Below are positions 26,721 to 37,030 of a DNA stretch of 64,000 nt, one piece after another (the first letter of the stretch is position 1; the number at the start of each line of letters is the position of its first letter). The notes under the pieces were generated by a model. The model was not told the origin of the DNA and did no database searches. It saw nothing but the letters and a program-made list of their open reading frames with translations. The stretch is from positions 248,001 through 312,000 of the forward strand of contig JADJTR010000004.1 of NCBI GenBank assembly GCA_016711085.1, written 5' to 3'. Made by a program: the position numbers and the translations under genes. This DNA is from Phyllobacteriaceae bacterium (GTDB lineage Bacteria > Pseudomonadota > Alphaproteobacteria > Rhizobiales > Rhizobiaceae).

Positions 26721-27173
26721 TCAGTCTATTGATGATGAGTCCGCGCGCCAGCCCCAATTTCGGGACCGGGCGTTTGGCAGGGCAAAAGGACGTGGGGGCA
26801 ATCGACATGCGCCGAGCCATAACCGACTCGCGCCAAAGCGTTTTCCGGCTTTCTGTGAATAACCGGCTTGTCCCCGATTATTTTTTGGCGCGCGCCTTCG
26901 CGCGGCCGGCTTTTCGGCAGGTGTCGCACCATTGGCCGCTTCCAGTTCAGCGATGCGGGCTGAAAGCGCGTCGTTTTCCGCCCGCGCCTTCAACGCCATT
27001 TCCTTCACCGCCTCGAACTCGTCGCGCTGGACAATGTCCATCGAATTGAGAAGCCGCTCCATCTGCGCCCTGAGCCCGCTTTCCACTTCGCGGCGCACGC
27101 CCTGCGCCGCGCCGGCGGCGTCGGCGAGCAGGCGGGCGAAATCGTCGAGGATGCGGCTCGGACCGGTGGACAT
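26721..27173 (-). CDS. ubiK: Accessory factor UbiK family protein
   Basis: Start ATG 27173. The N-terminal 80 residues are the BMFP/UbiK coiled coil: RILDDFARLLADAAGAAQGV, MERLLNSMDIVQRDEFEAVK and ALSARIAELE. UbiK assists ubiquinone biosynthesis under aerobic conditions. The open frame continues to 150 residues with an unusual tail, but a shift near 26915 would instead give AGRAKARAKK and a stop at 26878, about 98 residues, the normal family size. The last 50 codons are therefore doubtful. The 160 bp to the next gene hold nothing I recognise. Confidence 0.8.
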   Translation of the reverse strand: MSTGPSRILDDFARLLADAAGAAQGVRREVESGLRAQMERLLNSMDIVQRDEFEAVKEMALKARAENDALSARIAELEAANGATPAEKPAARRRAPKNNRGQAGYSQKAGKRFGASRLWLGACRLPPRPFALPNARSRNWGWRADSSSID

Positions 27174-27298
27174 GGGCTTCGACCTTTCGTGTTCCGTAAG
27201 GGTGAGGTAAGCCCGCGGGGCGCGCGTTGCAAGGCCCGCCTTGACCCTGCCCCATGGCCGACGCATGGTCCGGCCGCTTTTCGAACCGGTCCTCGCCC

Positions 27299-28134
27299 AT
27301 GCCCTTCGCCGTGCCCGTCGTGCTGCCTTTCCCGGATATCGACCCGGTGCTGTTCCGGATCGGCCCGCTCGCCGTTCACTGGTACGGCGTCGGTTATGTC
27401 GTCGGCATCCTGTTCGGCTGGTGGTATGCGCGCCGGCTCGCCGCCAACACCGCGCTATGGGCGCACAGCAGAGCGCCGATGAGCCTGACCGACCTCGACG
27501 ATTTCGTCGTCTGGGCGGCGATCGGCATCGTGCTCGGCGGCCGTATCGGCTACATCCTTTTCTACGATCTGGCCCGTTACGTCGCCGAACCGCTGCGCGT
27601 ATTCGCGGTGTGGGAAGGCGGCATGTCGTTCCATGGCGGAATGATCGGATCGGTCCTCGCCATGGCGCTGTTCGCCCGCAAACGCGGCATCGCGCCCTGG
27701 TCGATGATCGACATCTCGGCCGCCGTCGCCCCGCCGGCGTTGGGCCTGGTGCGCGTCTTCGGCAATTTCATCAATTCCGAACTGTGGGGCAAACCGACCG
27801 ACATGCCCTGGGCCTTCGTCTTTCCCAACGGCGGACCGGAGCCGCGTCACCCCTCGCAGCTTTACGAGGCGCTGCTCGAAGGCCTCGTGCTGTTTCTTCG
27901 TGCTGCGCTTCCTCACCCACCGACTGAAGCTGAAAACGCCGCTTCGTCGCCGGCGCCGCTTCGTTCGTCTACGGCCTGTCGCGCATTTTCGTCGAGTTTT
28001 TCCGCGAACCGGATGCCCATATCGGCTATCTGTTCGGCACGTCGTGGCTGACCATGGGCATGGTGCTGTCGCTGCCGATGCTGGCCTTCGGCGTCTGGGC
28101 GATGGCGACGGCGCGGGAGCCCGCGGCGGCGTGA
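27299..28134 (+). CDS. lgt: Prolipoprotein diacylglyceryl transferase (two frameshifts)
   Basis: This inner-membrane enzyme transfers diacylglyceryl from phosphatidylglycerol to the lipobox Cys of prolipoproteins. Landmarks: IGPLAVHWYGVGYVVG, GGRIGYILFYD, WEGGMSFHGGMIGSVLA with the essential His, and RVFGNFINSELWGKPTD. The frame breaks near 27896 and again near 27945. The C-terminal part then reads FVYGLSRIFVEFFREPDAHI to a TGA at 28132–28134. It is an essential gene, so the shifts are probably sequencing errors. The stop overlaps the next GTG start by 4 bp. ATG 27254 is an upstream alternative. Confidence 0.9.
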
Positions 28135-29183
28135 CGGCGCTCAAAGACCGCATCGTCGCCAGGATTCGCGCCGCCGGGCCGATGCGCATCGACGAGTTCA
28201 TGGCGCTGTGCCTGTTCGATCCCGACCACGGCTACTACACGCGCCGCGACCCGTTCGGCGCGGCCGGCGATTTCATCACCGCGCCGGAGATAAGCCAGAT
28301 GTTCGGCGAACTCGTCGCCTCCTGGCTCGCTTCCGCCTGGATCGCGTCCGGCCGCCCGAAAAAGCCGGTGTTGGCCGAAATCGGCCCCGGTCGCGGCACG
28401 CTGATGGCCGACATGCTGCGCACGTTCGGCAAAATCGCGCCGGAACTCCTCGATGCGACGACCATCGCCCTCGTCGAGATCAGCCCGCGCCTGGCCGCCC
28501 TCCAGCGCGAACGGCTGGCCGATTCGGCGTCGCCAAGGTCTGGGTCGCAGTCGGTCGACGCCCTGCCCACGGCCCGCTGTTCATCGTCGGCAACGAACTC
28601 TTCGACGCCATCCCGGTCCGCCAGTTCAAGGCCGAGGCGGCGTCTGGCGCGAGAACGCCTGATCGCGCTCGACGCAGATGGCGAACCGGTCTTCGCCCTC
28701 GGGTCGCCAGCGATGACGCCCCCGCCGCCATCGGCGGCAACGCAGCCCGACGGCGACATCGTCGAAAATTCAGCCGGCCGCGAGGCGCTCATGGCGGCAA
28801 TCGCCGGCCGCGTCGCCCGCCATGGCGGCGCTGGCCTGTTCTTCGACTATGGCGCGGAAAACGGCTTTGGCGACACGCTGCAGGCGCTGCGCGCCCACGC
28901 GCCGGTCGGCGTGTTCGACTGCCCCGGCGAGGCCGATCTGACCAGCCATGTCGATTTCGGCGCGCTGATGGCGGCGGCGCGCGCCGCCGGCCTCGATGCG
29001 CGCCTGGAAACGCAAGGCGCTTTTCTCTGCGCGCTCGGCATCGGCGAAAAGGACGAGGCGACCGCCGCCCGCATCGCCGGCGACCGCGACCGCCTCGTCG
29101 GCGAAAGGGAAATGGGCCTTCTGTTCAAGGCGTTGGCCATCGCGCCGCGCGGTTTGACGCTTTACCCGTTCGCGCATGGTTGA
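28131..29183 (+). CDS. Class I SAM-dependent methyltransferase, MidA/NDUFAF7 family (two frameshifts)
   Basis: The GTG start (28131) overlaps lgt. About 350 residues. The family pattern includes MRIDEFMALCLFDPDHGYYT, PFGAAGDFITAPEISQMFGE, the SAM motif EIGPGRGTLMADML, and VGNELFDAIPVRQFK, which is in a second frame. The frame shifts near 28525 and near 28640. NDUFAF7 methylates a complex I arginine in mitochondria; the bacterial role is less clear. It sits in the common rhizobial lgt–midA–pgeF cluster. Confidence 0.85.
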   Translation: MTALKDRIVARIRAAGPMRIDEFMALCLFDPDHGYYTRRDPFGAAGDFITAPEISQMFGELVASWLASAWIASGRPKKPVLAEIGPGRGTLMADMLRTFGKIAPELLDATTIALVEISPRLAALQRERLADSASPRSGSQSVDALPTARCSSSATNSSTPSRSASSRPRRRLARERLIALDADGEPVFALGSPAMTPPPPSAATQPDGDIVENSAGREALMAAIAGRVARHGGAGLFFDYGAENGFGDTLQALRAHAPVGVFDCPGEADLTSHVDFGALMAAARAAGLDARLETQGAFLCALGIGEKDEATAARIAGDRDRLVGEREMGLLFKALAIAPRGLTLYPFAHG

Positions 29184-29225
29184 CTTGAACGCCCCCCTCT
29201 TGCAGCCTTTGGCGAGGAGATGACG

Positions 29226-29999
29226 ATGGACAAACCGCAGCCGCTCCTTTCGCCCGGTCTCGACACCGCCGGCATCCGCCACGGTTTCTTCACCCGCGCC
29301 GGCGGCGTGTCGGAAGGCATCTATCGCGGCCTCAATGTCGGCCTTGGCTCGGCCGACGATCACGGCCGGGTCGTCGAGAACCGTCGCCGCGTCACCGATT
29401 GGCTGGGCGTGGAGAGCGATCGGCTTGTCACGCCCTGGCAGGTCCATTCGCCCGATGTGCTCACCGTCAGCGAACCTTTCCCGGGCGAACGCCCGAAGGC
29501 CGACGCCGTGGTCACGGCGACGCCGGGTCTCGCCATCGGCGTCCATACCGCCGATTGCGGCCCGATCCTTTTCGCTGATCCGCAAGCCCGAATCATCGGC
29601 GCGGCCCATGCCGGCTGGAAAGGCGCGCTGACCGGCGTGCTGGAAAACACCATAACCGCCATGATCGCCATTGGCGCAAAAAGCGACCGTATCGTCGCCG
29701 TGTTGGGGCCATCCATCACGGCCGCCAACTATGAGGTCGGGCCGGAATTCGTCGCCCGCTTCCGCGACGCCCATGGCGGCGAGGACAAGTGGTTTTCCGC
29801 CTCGCCGCGCCCCGGCCACGCCATGTTCGACCTCAACGCCTATACCGTCGAACGGCTGAACAAGGCCGGCGTCTCGGCGTCGTTCCTCGGCCATTGCACC
29901 TATGGCGACGAAGAGAAATTCTTCTCCTATCGCCGCACCACCCATCGCGGCGAAGGCGATTACGGCCGGCAGGTTTCGGCCATCGTGCTGGAGGGCTGA
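29226..29999 (+). CDS. pgeF: Peptidoglycan editing factor / polyphenol oxidase (laccase domain, PgeF)
   Basis: This 257-residue YfiH/PgeF-family protein starts GIRHGFFTRAGGVSEG. Metal ligands are visible: His in PWQVHSPD, Cys in VHTADCGPILFAD and His in GAAHAGWKGAL. It removes misincorporated L-Ser from peptidoglycan precursors in E. coli and also shows laccase-like or nucleoside activity. I chose ATG 29226, six bases after GAGGAG; ATG 29220 overlaps that ribosome-binding site. Confidence 0.9.
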   Translation: MDKPQPLLSPGLDTAGIRHGFFTRAGGVSEGIYRGLNVGLGSADDHGRVVENRRRVTDWLGVESDRLVTPWQVHSPDVLTVSEPFPGERPKADAVVTATPGLAIGVHTADCGPILFADPQARIIGAAHAGWKGALTGVLENTITAMIAIGAKSDRIVAVLGPSITAANYEVGPEFVARFRDAHGGEDKWFSASPRPGHAMFDLNAYTVERLNKAGVSASFLGHCTYGDEEKFFSYRRTTHRGEGDYGRQVSAIVLEG

Positions 30000-30001
30000 C
30001 C

Positions 30002-31153
30002 ATGGCGCTGCATTTCGACCGCACCGAATTCGACGCCCGCCGCGACCGGCTGATCCTGGAAATGGCCGCGCGCAAGCTCGACGCCATGCTGCTGTTCGCC
30101 CAGGAAAGCATGTACTGGCTGACCGGCTACGACACTTTCGGCTTCTGTTTTTTCCAGTGCCTCGTGGTCAAGGCCGACGGTTCGATGACGCTGCTGACGC
30201 GCTCGGCCGATCTGCGCCAGGCCCGCCACACCTCGATCATCGACAACATCGTCATCTGGACCGACCGCGCCGACGCCAACCCGACGGTCGATTTGCGCAA
30301 CCTGCTCAACGATCTCGACCTGCTCGGCATGCGCCTCGGCGTCGAGTACGATACGCACGGCCTGACCGCCCATAATGGCCGCCGGCTCGATGAGCAGATG
30401 CTGGCCTTCGCCACGACCGTCGACGCCTCCGACCTGGTCATGCGCCTGCGCCTGCACAAGAGCGAAGCCGAAATCGCCAAGACGCGCCGCGCCGCCGAAC
30501 TGGCCGACGATGCGCTCGACGCCGCGCTGAAGCTGATCAAGGGCGGCGCCGACGAAGCGGAAATCCTCGCCGCCATGCAGGGCGCGATTTTCGCCGGCGG
30601 CGGCGATTATCCCGCCAACGAGTTCATCATCGGCTCGGGCGAGGATGCGCTGCTCTGCCGCTACAAGGCCGGCCGGCGCAAGTTGGCGAAGAACGACCAG
30701 ATCACGCTCGAATGGGCCGGGGTCCATCACCACTACCACGCCGCGATGATGCGCACCGTGCTGACCGGCAAGGCGGGCAAACGCCATGTCGAATTGCACG
30801 AGGCTTGCCGCGCCGCGCTCGAAGCGGTCGAGACGGCGATGATTCCGGGAGCGACCTTCGGCGACGTTTTCGACGCCCACGCCAGGGTGATGGAGGAACG
30901 CGGCATGGCGCGCCACCGGCTCAACGCCTGCGGTTATTCGCTCGGCGCGCGCTTCACCCCGTCCTGGATGGACATGCCGATGTTCTATGCCGGCAATCCC
31001 GAGCCGATCGCGCCGGGCATGACCCTGTTTGCCCACATGATCATCATGGATTCCGACGCCGGCGCCGCCATGTGCCTCGGACGCACCTATCTGACCACCG
31101 CCGGCGCGCCCGAACCGCTGTCGCGCCACGGCCTCGATCTGCTGGTCCGCTAG
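30002..31153 (+). CDS. M24 (creatinase/aminopeptidase-fold) family protein
   Basis: This 383-residue protein has an N-terminal creatinase-like domain (QESMYWLTGYDTFGFCFFQ) and a pita-bread catalytic domain (PANEFIIGSGEDAL, TLEWAGVHHHYHAAMMRTV, ACGYSLGARFTP). The two Asp and two Glu that bind metals in X-Pro dipeptidases are not at the usual places, so a metal-independent, creatinase-like or altered activity is more likely. It starts 2 bp after pgeF stops and is translationally close to the downstream lipoprotein. Confidence 0.82.
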   Translation: MALHFDRTEFDARRDRLILEMAARKLDAMLLFAQESMYWLTGYDTFGFCFFQCLVVKADGSMTLLTRSADLRQARHTSIIDNIVIWTDRADANPTVDLRNLLNDLDLLGMRLGVEYDTHGLTAHNGRRLDEQMLAFATTVDASDLVMRLRLHKSEAEIAKTRRAAELADDALDAALKLIKGGADEAEILAAMQGAIFAGGGDYPANEFIIGSGEDALLCRYKAGRRKLAKNDQITLEWAGVHHHYHAAMMRTVLTGKAGKRHVELHEACRAALEAVETAMIPGATFGDVFDAHARVMEERGMARHRLNACGYSLGARFTPSWMDMPMFYAGNPEPIAPGMTLFAHMIIMDSDAGAAMCLGRTYLTTAGAPEPLSRHGLDLLVR

Positions 31154-31155
31154 TC

Positions 31156-31668
31156 ATGACGCCGCTGGCCATCCGCTGGTCCGGCCTGATGCTGATGGCG
31201 GGGCTCGCCGCCTGCACCGGCGTCGATCCGACGCTCGGCGTCGTCCCCGCCGCACCGACGGCGGCGAGCCGGCCCGATGTCGCCCTGGCCCCCGCGCCCG
31301 CGCCGGCCGCCGGAGGACTGGCCGTGCATTTCGCCCCGGTGACCGGCATAGCCCCGGCCCAGGCGGCCGAACTCAACGCCGGGATCAATGAAGGCGCGGC
31401 CAACCGCGGCGTCGCCATGCTCGCCAAGGGCGACCCGGCGGCGCGTTTCATCGTCAAGGGCTACCTCGCCGCGCTCGCCGAGGGCAACGAAACCTCGGTG
31501 ATCTACGTTTTCGATGTGCTCGACAACGCCGGCAATCGCCTGCATCGCATCCAGGGGGCGGAAAAATCGCCCGGCGTTTCGCCCGATGCGTGGAGCGCGG
31601 TGAAGCCGGACACCATGCGCCGCATCGGCGAACGCACCCTTGCCGAACTTGCCGCCTGGGCCGGCTAG
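31156..31668 (+). CDS. Putative lipoprotein of unknown function
   Basis: This 170-residue protein has a lipoprotein signal with Cys at residue 20 (LMLMAGLAAC). A Pro/Ala-rich linker is followed by a folded domain (RFIVKGYLAALAEGNETSVI, YVFDVLDNAGNRLHRI). It starts 2 bp after the M24 gene and likely shares its transcript. The domain layout resembles conserved rhizobial lipoproteins next to prs, but I cannot name its function. Confidence 0.7.
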   Translation: MTPLAIRWSGLMLMAGLAACTGVDPTLGVVPAAPTAASRPDVALAPAPAPAAGGLAVHFAPVTGIAPAQAAELNAGINEGAANRGVAMLAKGDPAARFIVKGYLAALAEGNETSVIYVFDVLDNAGNRLHRIQGAEKSPGVSPDAWSAVKPDTMRRIGERTLAELAAWAG

Positions 31669-31773
31669 CGCGCCGCCGGCTGTGGGAATTGTCGCACATG
31701 TCGTCGTCGCGCTTGCAAACCACGCCCGCCCGGCTAAAAAGCCGCATCGCCGATCAACGCCGGGGTTCGACCC

Positions 31774-32705
<932 letters not shown>

Positions 32706-32707
32706 GT

Positions 32708-33901
32708 TTACTGGATTCCTTCAACGGCCCTTTGATCCGTCCATGCAGGATTCTTTTTCCACAACGCCTCGATTTCATCGAATTTCAATTCAACCGACCC
32801 TTTGTCCGAAGCGTTAGGACTCTGGATGCTGCGCTCATAGATTTCCTGAAAAAGACGCGGATTATCTTTTGCTATTTCCCCTATATTATCACTCGTCCAC
32901 TCGATTTGAAATTTTTCATTTGGTGGCGCAATTGGATTTTCTGCCAATATTCCGTTGTCTTTGATTGATATTTTTTCGAATGAACTAGTCGCGATCAAGT
33001 TTTCAATATTAATCTGGCTAGCTTGTAATTTTTCTTCAATATTACTATCATACGAAGATGTATAGACGGCTTGCGTTCCCATATCTCTAATATTTTCCAC
33101 AACAGCTTCATTGCTACGAAGATCAATTATACCTATTTTACCCGTCGATTCGCTGCGATCGAAATATGCAAGGGCGCCAACTATTTCATCTGCCCTAGCC
33201 TTCAAAGTTTCATCACTTGCCGCAATCCAACCTGCGTCGGTGTAATCTATTTTCTCACCATTCGTAGAATAAATAATTGAAATCATGGCTGACAGTTTTC
33301 GAATCGCGATTTGGTAGGCTTCAGTCGAAATTTTCAAGTCATTGAATTCAAAATGATTATTTCCAACAAGCGTGCCGTCAATATATTTGTACTGGCAAAT
33401 CGGTAGATTGTTATAATCTATATTCTTATTAAAATCAGCTATTTTTTTAGTAACAGTCCATTTTGGGCCCAATAATTTAACGGCCAAGTACATAATATAT
33501 CCATGCCATGATTTAATATTTTCCATTGCCATCATTGATTCATAAAACATCCAATGCGTATCGCTGTCATTTCGGATACGCATACAGCAATAATAATCAT
33601 GTAAATATGCCGGAATTACATATGGACCATCTAGGCTTCCGCCTACGAGCGACTTCGCGTATTGAGGTATACTTGCTCCATCTGATAGTTGATTTCGTGG
33701 CGTTTTCCACAAAAAATTATTACTGTCGAAAAATACAATTTCCTCATTAAATTGAACACTATTTTTGTTTCCATTTTTTTGTCGAGTAATATTTAATTGG
33801 GCCGTGAAGTCGCCACTTTCCTTTTCAAATCGACCATAAAATGTTTGCGCGCTTGCAGCATAACTATATAACAATAAGATCGCAACGAAAATTCCTCTCA
33901 T
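32708..33901 (-). CDS. DUF1353 domain-containing secreted protein, AT-rich
   Basis: This intact 397-residue protein has signal peptide MRGIFVAILLLYSYAASAQ. The DUF1353 domain lies at roughly residues 50–135 (FLWKTPRNQLSDGASIPQYA, GGSLDGPYVIPAYLHDYYCC). This domain is frequent in phage and mobile regions. The C-terminal 250 residues are unrecognised. Codon and base usage are strongly AT-rich, unlike all neighbours except the 5' half of the gene at 56065, pointing to horizontal acquisition. It is convergent with prs, 2 bp apart. Confidence 0.7.
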   Translation of the reverse strand: MRGIFVAILLLYSYAASAQTFYGRFEKESGDFTAQLNITRQKNGNKNSVQFNEEIVFFDSNNFLWKTPRNQLSDGASIPQYAKSLVGGSLDGPYVIPAYLHDYYCCMRIRNDSDTHWMFYESMMAMENIKSWHGYIMYLAVKLLGPKWTVTKKIADFNKNIDYNNLPICQYKYIDGTLVGNNHFEFNDLKISTEAYQIAIRKLSAMISIIYSTNGEKIDYTDAGWIAASDETLKARADEIVGALAYFDRSESTGKIGIIDLRSNEAVVENIRDMGTQAVYTSSYDSNIEEKLQASQINIENLIATSSFEKISIKDNGILAENPIAPPNEKFQIEWTSDNIGEIAKDNPRLFQEIYERSIQSPNASDKGSVELKFDEIEALWKKNPAWTDQRAVEGIQ

Positions 33902-34068
33902 CGTCCGTCTCCTCCCCGCATGTCAGCCGATCCCTATACCAGACCTGCCAATATTCCGATCTTTAATGATAATGAAAATATCGCCGGATGCAATCGGAAC
34001 CTATCCGGCTGTAAAAGATAGCGGTAACATAAGCCACTGTTTTCTGAATATAAAAAAAAGCGTATGCC

Positions 34069-34092
34069 AATCTGACTATTTCCTGTCAGATT
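34069..34092 (-). terminator. Hairpin downstream of chrA
   Basis: Perfect 8-bp arms (AATCTGAC and GTCAGATT, 8-base loop) lie just after the chrA stop. On the minus strand eight T follow after about nine bases (34052–34059 read as A on the plus strand). It is a likely terminator of chrA in an AT-rich gap (33902–34095) without a gene. Confidence 0.5.
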
Positions 34093-34095
34093 TGA

Positions 34096-35370
34096 TTATA
34101 AGCGAGCAACTGCTGCCCCCGCCGCCGCCGCCAGACCCAGCACCGCGAACAGGTTCCAGCGCAGCCTGAGCAGCGCCACGCCCGCGCCGGCGGCGATCAG
34201 CCCGGCGCGCCAGTCGAACATTGCGAGTTCGGGAACGGGCAGCGTCAGCGGCCCGAACGCCGCCTCCCCGACCGATCCGAACAGCGCGTGCAGGCCGAAC
34301 CACAAGGCCAGATTGGCGATGACGCCGACCACCGCCGCCGTCACGCCGGCGAGCGCCGAGGTGAGCCAGATAACCCGGCGCAGGCGCTCGACAAAAGGCG
34401 CGCCGGCCAGCACCCAGAGAAAACAGGGCACAAAGGTGAACCATAACGTCACACCCGCCCCGGCCAGCCCGCCGGTTATTTCGCCCCAGCCCGACAGCCG
34501 CGCGCCGCCGAGAAAGCCCACGAAAACCAGCACGAGGATCAGCGGCCCCGGCGTCGTCTCGGCAAGGCCGAGGCCGGTCAGCATCTCGCCGGGCGAAAGC
34601 CAGCCGTAAACGTCCACCGCCTGCTGCGCCACATAGGCGAGCACGGCATAGGCCCCGCCGAAGGTGACCACCGCCATCTTGGAAAAGAACAGCGCCTCGT
34701 CGGCCAGCACTTTCGGCACGCCGGAAAACCACAAGAGCGCCGCGAGCGGAAGAAGCCACAGCGCACCCCAGACAGCGGTGGACGCCAGCGCCTCGCGCCA
34801 ACCGCCGCCGGAGTCGGCCAGCGCCTCGTCCTTCGCCTTGCCGCCATCGAGGAACAGCGCCCCGGCCAGGGCGGCCGCGGCGATCACCAGCGGAAACGGC
34901 GCTTTCATGAACGCGATCGCGGCGAACGCCGCGATGGCGATGGCAAAGGCCGCCTGCCCTTTCAGCGCCCGCTTCGCCACCCGCAGCAGCGCCTCGATCA
35001 CCACGGCCAGCACCGCCGCCTTCAGCCCGAACAGAAGCCCGGCGACCAGCGGAACCTGCCCCCAGGCAAGGAACAGCGCCGTCAACGCCGTGATGACCAA
35101 TGCGCCCGGCAGCACGAACAGCAGCCCGGCGATCAAGCCGCCGCGCCAGCCTTTGAGCGTCCAGCCGGCATAGGTGGCGAGCTGCATCGCCTCCGGCCCG
35201 GGCAGCAGCATGCAGAACGACAGCGCGTGCAGATAGCGCGCTTCGTCGAGCCAGCGCTTTTCGTCGACCAGCACCCTGTGCATCAGCGCGATCTGCCCCG
35301 CCGGCCCGCCGAACGAGAGGAGACCGATGCGGCCGAAGGTGCGAAAGAGGTCGGGGTAGGTGGTAACCAT
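34096..35370 (-). CDS. chrA: Chromate efflux transporter, ChrA (CHR) family
   Basis: This 424-residue, two-domain CHR protein starts TFGRIGLLSFGGPAGQIALM. The first CHR domain has LPGPEAMQLATYAGWTLKG. The second repeats the pattern (FSKMAVVTFGGAYAVLAYVA, TPGPLILVLVFVGFLGG). About ten transmembrane helices are visible. It exports chromate. With the DUF1353 gene it interrupts the usual prs–rplY neighbourhood. Start ATG 35370 is near the divergent rplY gene. Confidence 0.9.
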   Translation of the reverse strand: MVTTYPDLFRTFGRIGLLSFGGPAGQIALMHRVLVDEKRWLDEARYLHALSFCMLLPGPEAMQLATYAGWTLKGWRGGLIAGLLFVLPGALVITALTALFLAWGQVPLVAGLLFGLKAAVLAVVIEALLRVAKRALKGQAAFAIAIAAFAAIAFMKAPFPLVIAAAALAGALFLDGGKAKDEALADSGGGWREALASTAVWGALWLLPLAALLWFSGVPKVLADEALFFSKMAVVTFGGAYAVLAYVAQQAVDVYGWLSPGEMLTGLGLAETTPGPLILVLVFVGFLGGARLSGWGEITGGLAGAGVTLWFTFVPCFLWVLAGAPFVERLRRVIWLTSALAGVTAAVVGVIANLALWFGLHALFGSVGEAAFGPLTLPVPELAMFDWRAGLIAAGAGVALLRLRWNLFAVLGLAAAAGAAVARL

Positions 35371-35613
35371 CGCCGTTTGATCAATCGTTACAGTGACAGG
35401 CCCATGACTGCGGCCCCTGACCGTGATTGGCAATGCCCTGTTTTTCGGCGAGCCCACGCCCCTCGCTTGCGTCCCCGGCCCCGATCCTGTATTAGCCCCG
35501 CGTCCGCGCAGACACCCTTGGAGGCAGCGCGGCGAAAAGCGGCCGCTTGCGCCGCTTTTCCGTTTTCCGGGACACTTCCGGGAAACATGCCCAACACCGC
35601 GAAAGGAATCGCC

Positions 35614-36309
35614 ATGAGCCACGTTTCTTATGAGCTCAAGGCCGCCAAGCGCGAACGGGTCGGCAAGGGGGCCGCCCGTGAATTGCGCCGCAACGGCCAG
35701 GTGCCCGCTGTCATTTATGGTGACAAGCAGGCCCCGCTCGCCATCGCCCTGAACTACAAGGAAGTCTATTACAAGATTCACGGCGGCGGGTTTTTGACCA
35801 CCGTCGCGACCATCGATGTCGACGGCGACAAGATCCAGGTCCTGCCGAAGGACTTCGCCCTCGATCCGGTCAGGGATTTCCCCATCCACATCGATTTCCT
35901 GCGCGTCTCCAAGACGACGCTGGTCACCGTCGAAGTGCCGGTCCACGCCATCAATCAGGACAAGTCGCCCGGCCTCAAGCGCGGCGGCGTGCTCAATCTG
36001 GTCCGTCACCAGGTCGAGTTCCTCTGCCCGGCCGATGCGATCCCGGATTTCATCGAGATCGATCTCGCCGGCCGCGATATCGGCGATTCGATCCACATCT
36101 CGTCGGTCAAGCTGCCCGAGGGCGTGAAGCCGGTCATTTCCGACCGCGATTTCACCATCGCCACGGTCGCCGGCTCGTCGGCGATGAAACCGGAAACCGA
36201 GACGCCGGAAACCGTCGCCATCCACGGCGCGGAAACGGCCGCCGCCACGGCGGCGAAGGCCGCGGCCCCGGCCGCCAAGGCCGCCGCTCCGGCCAAGGAC
36301 AAGAAATAA
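35614..36309 (+). CDS. rplY: 50S ribosomal protein L25/general stress protein Ctc
   Basis: This 231-residue long-form (CTC/TL5) L25 binds 5S rRNA in the central protuberance. N-terminal L25 domain: YELKAAKRERVGKGAARELR, VPAVIYGDKQAPLAI, then HIDFLRVSKT. A C-terminal domain and an Ala/Lys-rich low-complexity tail follow (KAAAPAAKAAAPAKDKK). It is followed 24 bp later by pth, the usual order. Confidence 0.96.
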   Translation: MSHVSYELKAAKRERVGKGAARELRRNGQVPAVIYGDKQAPLAIALNYKEVYYKIHGGGFLTTVATIDVDGDKIQVLPKDFALDPVRDFPIHIDFLRVSKTTLVTVEVPVHAINQDKSPGLKRGGVLNLVRHQVEFLCPADAIPDFIEIDLAGRDIGDSIHISSVKLPEGVKPVISDRDFTIATVAGSSAMKPETETPETVAIHGAETAAATAAKAAAPAAKAAAPAKDKK

Positions 36310-36333
36310 CGTTTCTCGCCGGGAGACCGGACC

Positions 36334-37029
36334 ATGCTCGTCATCGCAGGTCTCGGCAATCCCGGCGCGGAATACCGCCATCACCGGCACAATATCGGCT
36401 TCATGGCGGCGGACGCGATTGCCCGCCGCCATTCGTTTTCGCCGTGGACGAAAAAATTCCAGGCCCTCGTTTGCGAAGGACGCCTCGGCGGCGACAAGGC
36501 GCTGCTGATCAAGCCGCAGACCTTCATGAACCTGTCGGGCCAATCGGTCGGCGAAGCGCTGCGCTTCTACAAGCTTGGCCCGGGAAACCTCGTTGTCCTC
36601 TACGACGAACTCGATCTCGCGCCAGGCAAGGTGCGGTTGAAAACAGGCGGCGGCGCCGGCGGCCACAACGGCATCCGCTCGCTCGACGCCCATCTCGGCC
36701 CGGACTATCGCCGCGTGCGCATCGGCATCGGCCATCCGGGCGACAAGGCGCGCGTCACCGGCCATGTGCTCGGCGATTTCGCCAAATCCGACGCCGAGTG
36801 GCGCGACCCGCTTATCGACGCCATCGCCGAACATGCGGACCTGCTCGCCGGCGGCGACGACTCCGGCTTCATGAACAAAATCGCGCTCGCCACCCGGCCG
36901 GAAAAATCGGCGAAAGAACCGAAAGGCGAAAGCCACATCCGCCAGGCTCGCCCCAAGGACGCGCCGAAGCTGCCCGACACCGGCCCGATGGCGGCGATGC
37001 TCAGGAAGCTGTTCGGCAAGGGCGAATAG
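36334..37029 (+). CDS. pth: Peptidyl-tRNA hydrolase
   Basis: This 231-residue enzyme recycles peptidyl-tRNAs that drop off ribosomes. It has the family start IAGLGNPGAEYRHHRHNIGF with catalytic His19. KPQTFMNLSGQSV, LYDELDLAPGKVRLK and GGGAGGHNGIRSL are conserved. The lysine-rich C-terminal extension is common in alphaproteobacteria. It is convergent with the DAPG-hydrolase-like gene, 1 bp apart. Confidence 0.96.
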   Translation: MLVIAGLGNPGAEYRHHRHNIGFMAADAIARRHSFSPWTKKFQALVCEGRLGGDKALLIKPQTFMNLSGQSVGEALRFYKLGPGNLVVLYDELDLAPGKVRLKTGGGAGGHNGIRSLDAHLGPDYRRVRIGIGHPGDKARVTGHVLGDFAKSDAEWRDPLIDAIAEHADLLAGGDDSGFMNKIALATRPEKSAKEPKGESHIRQARPKDAPKLPDTGPMAAMLRKLFGKGE

Positions 37030-37030
37030 G

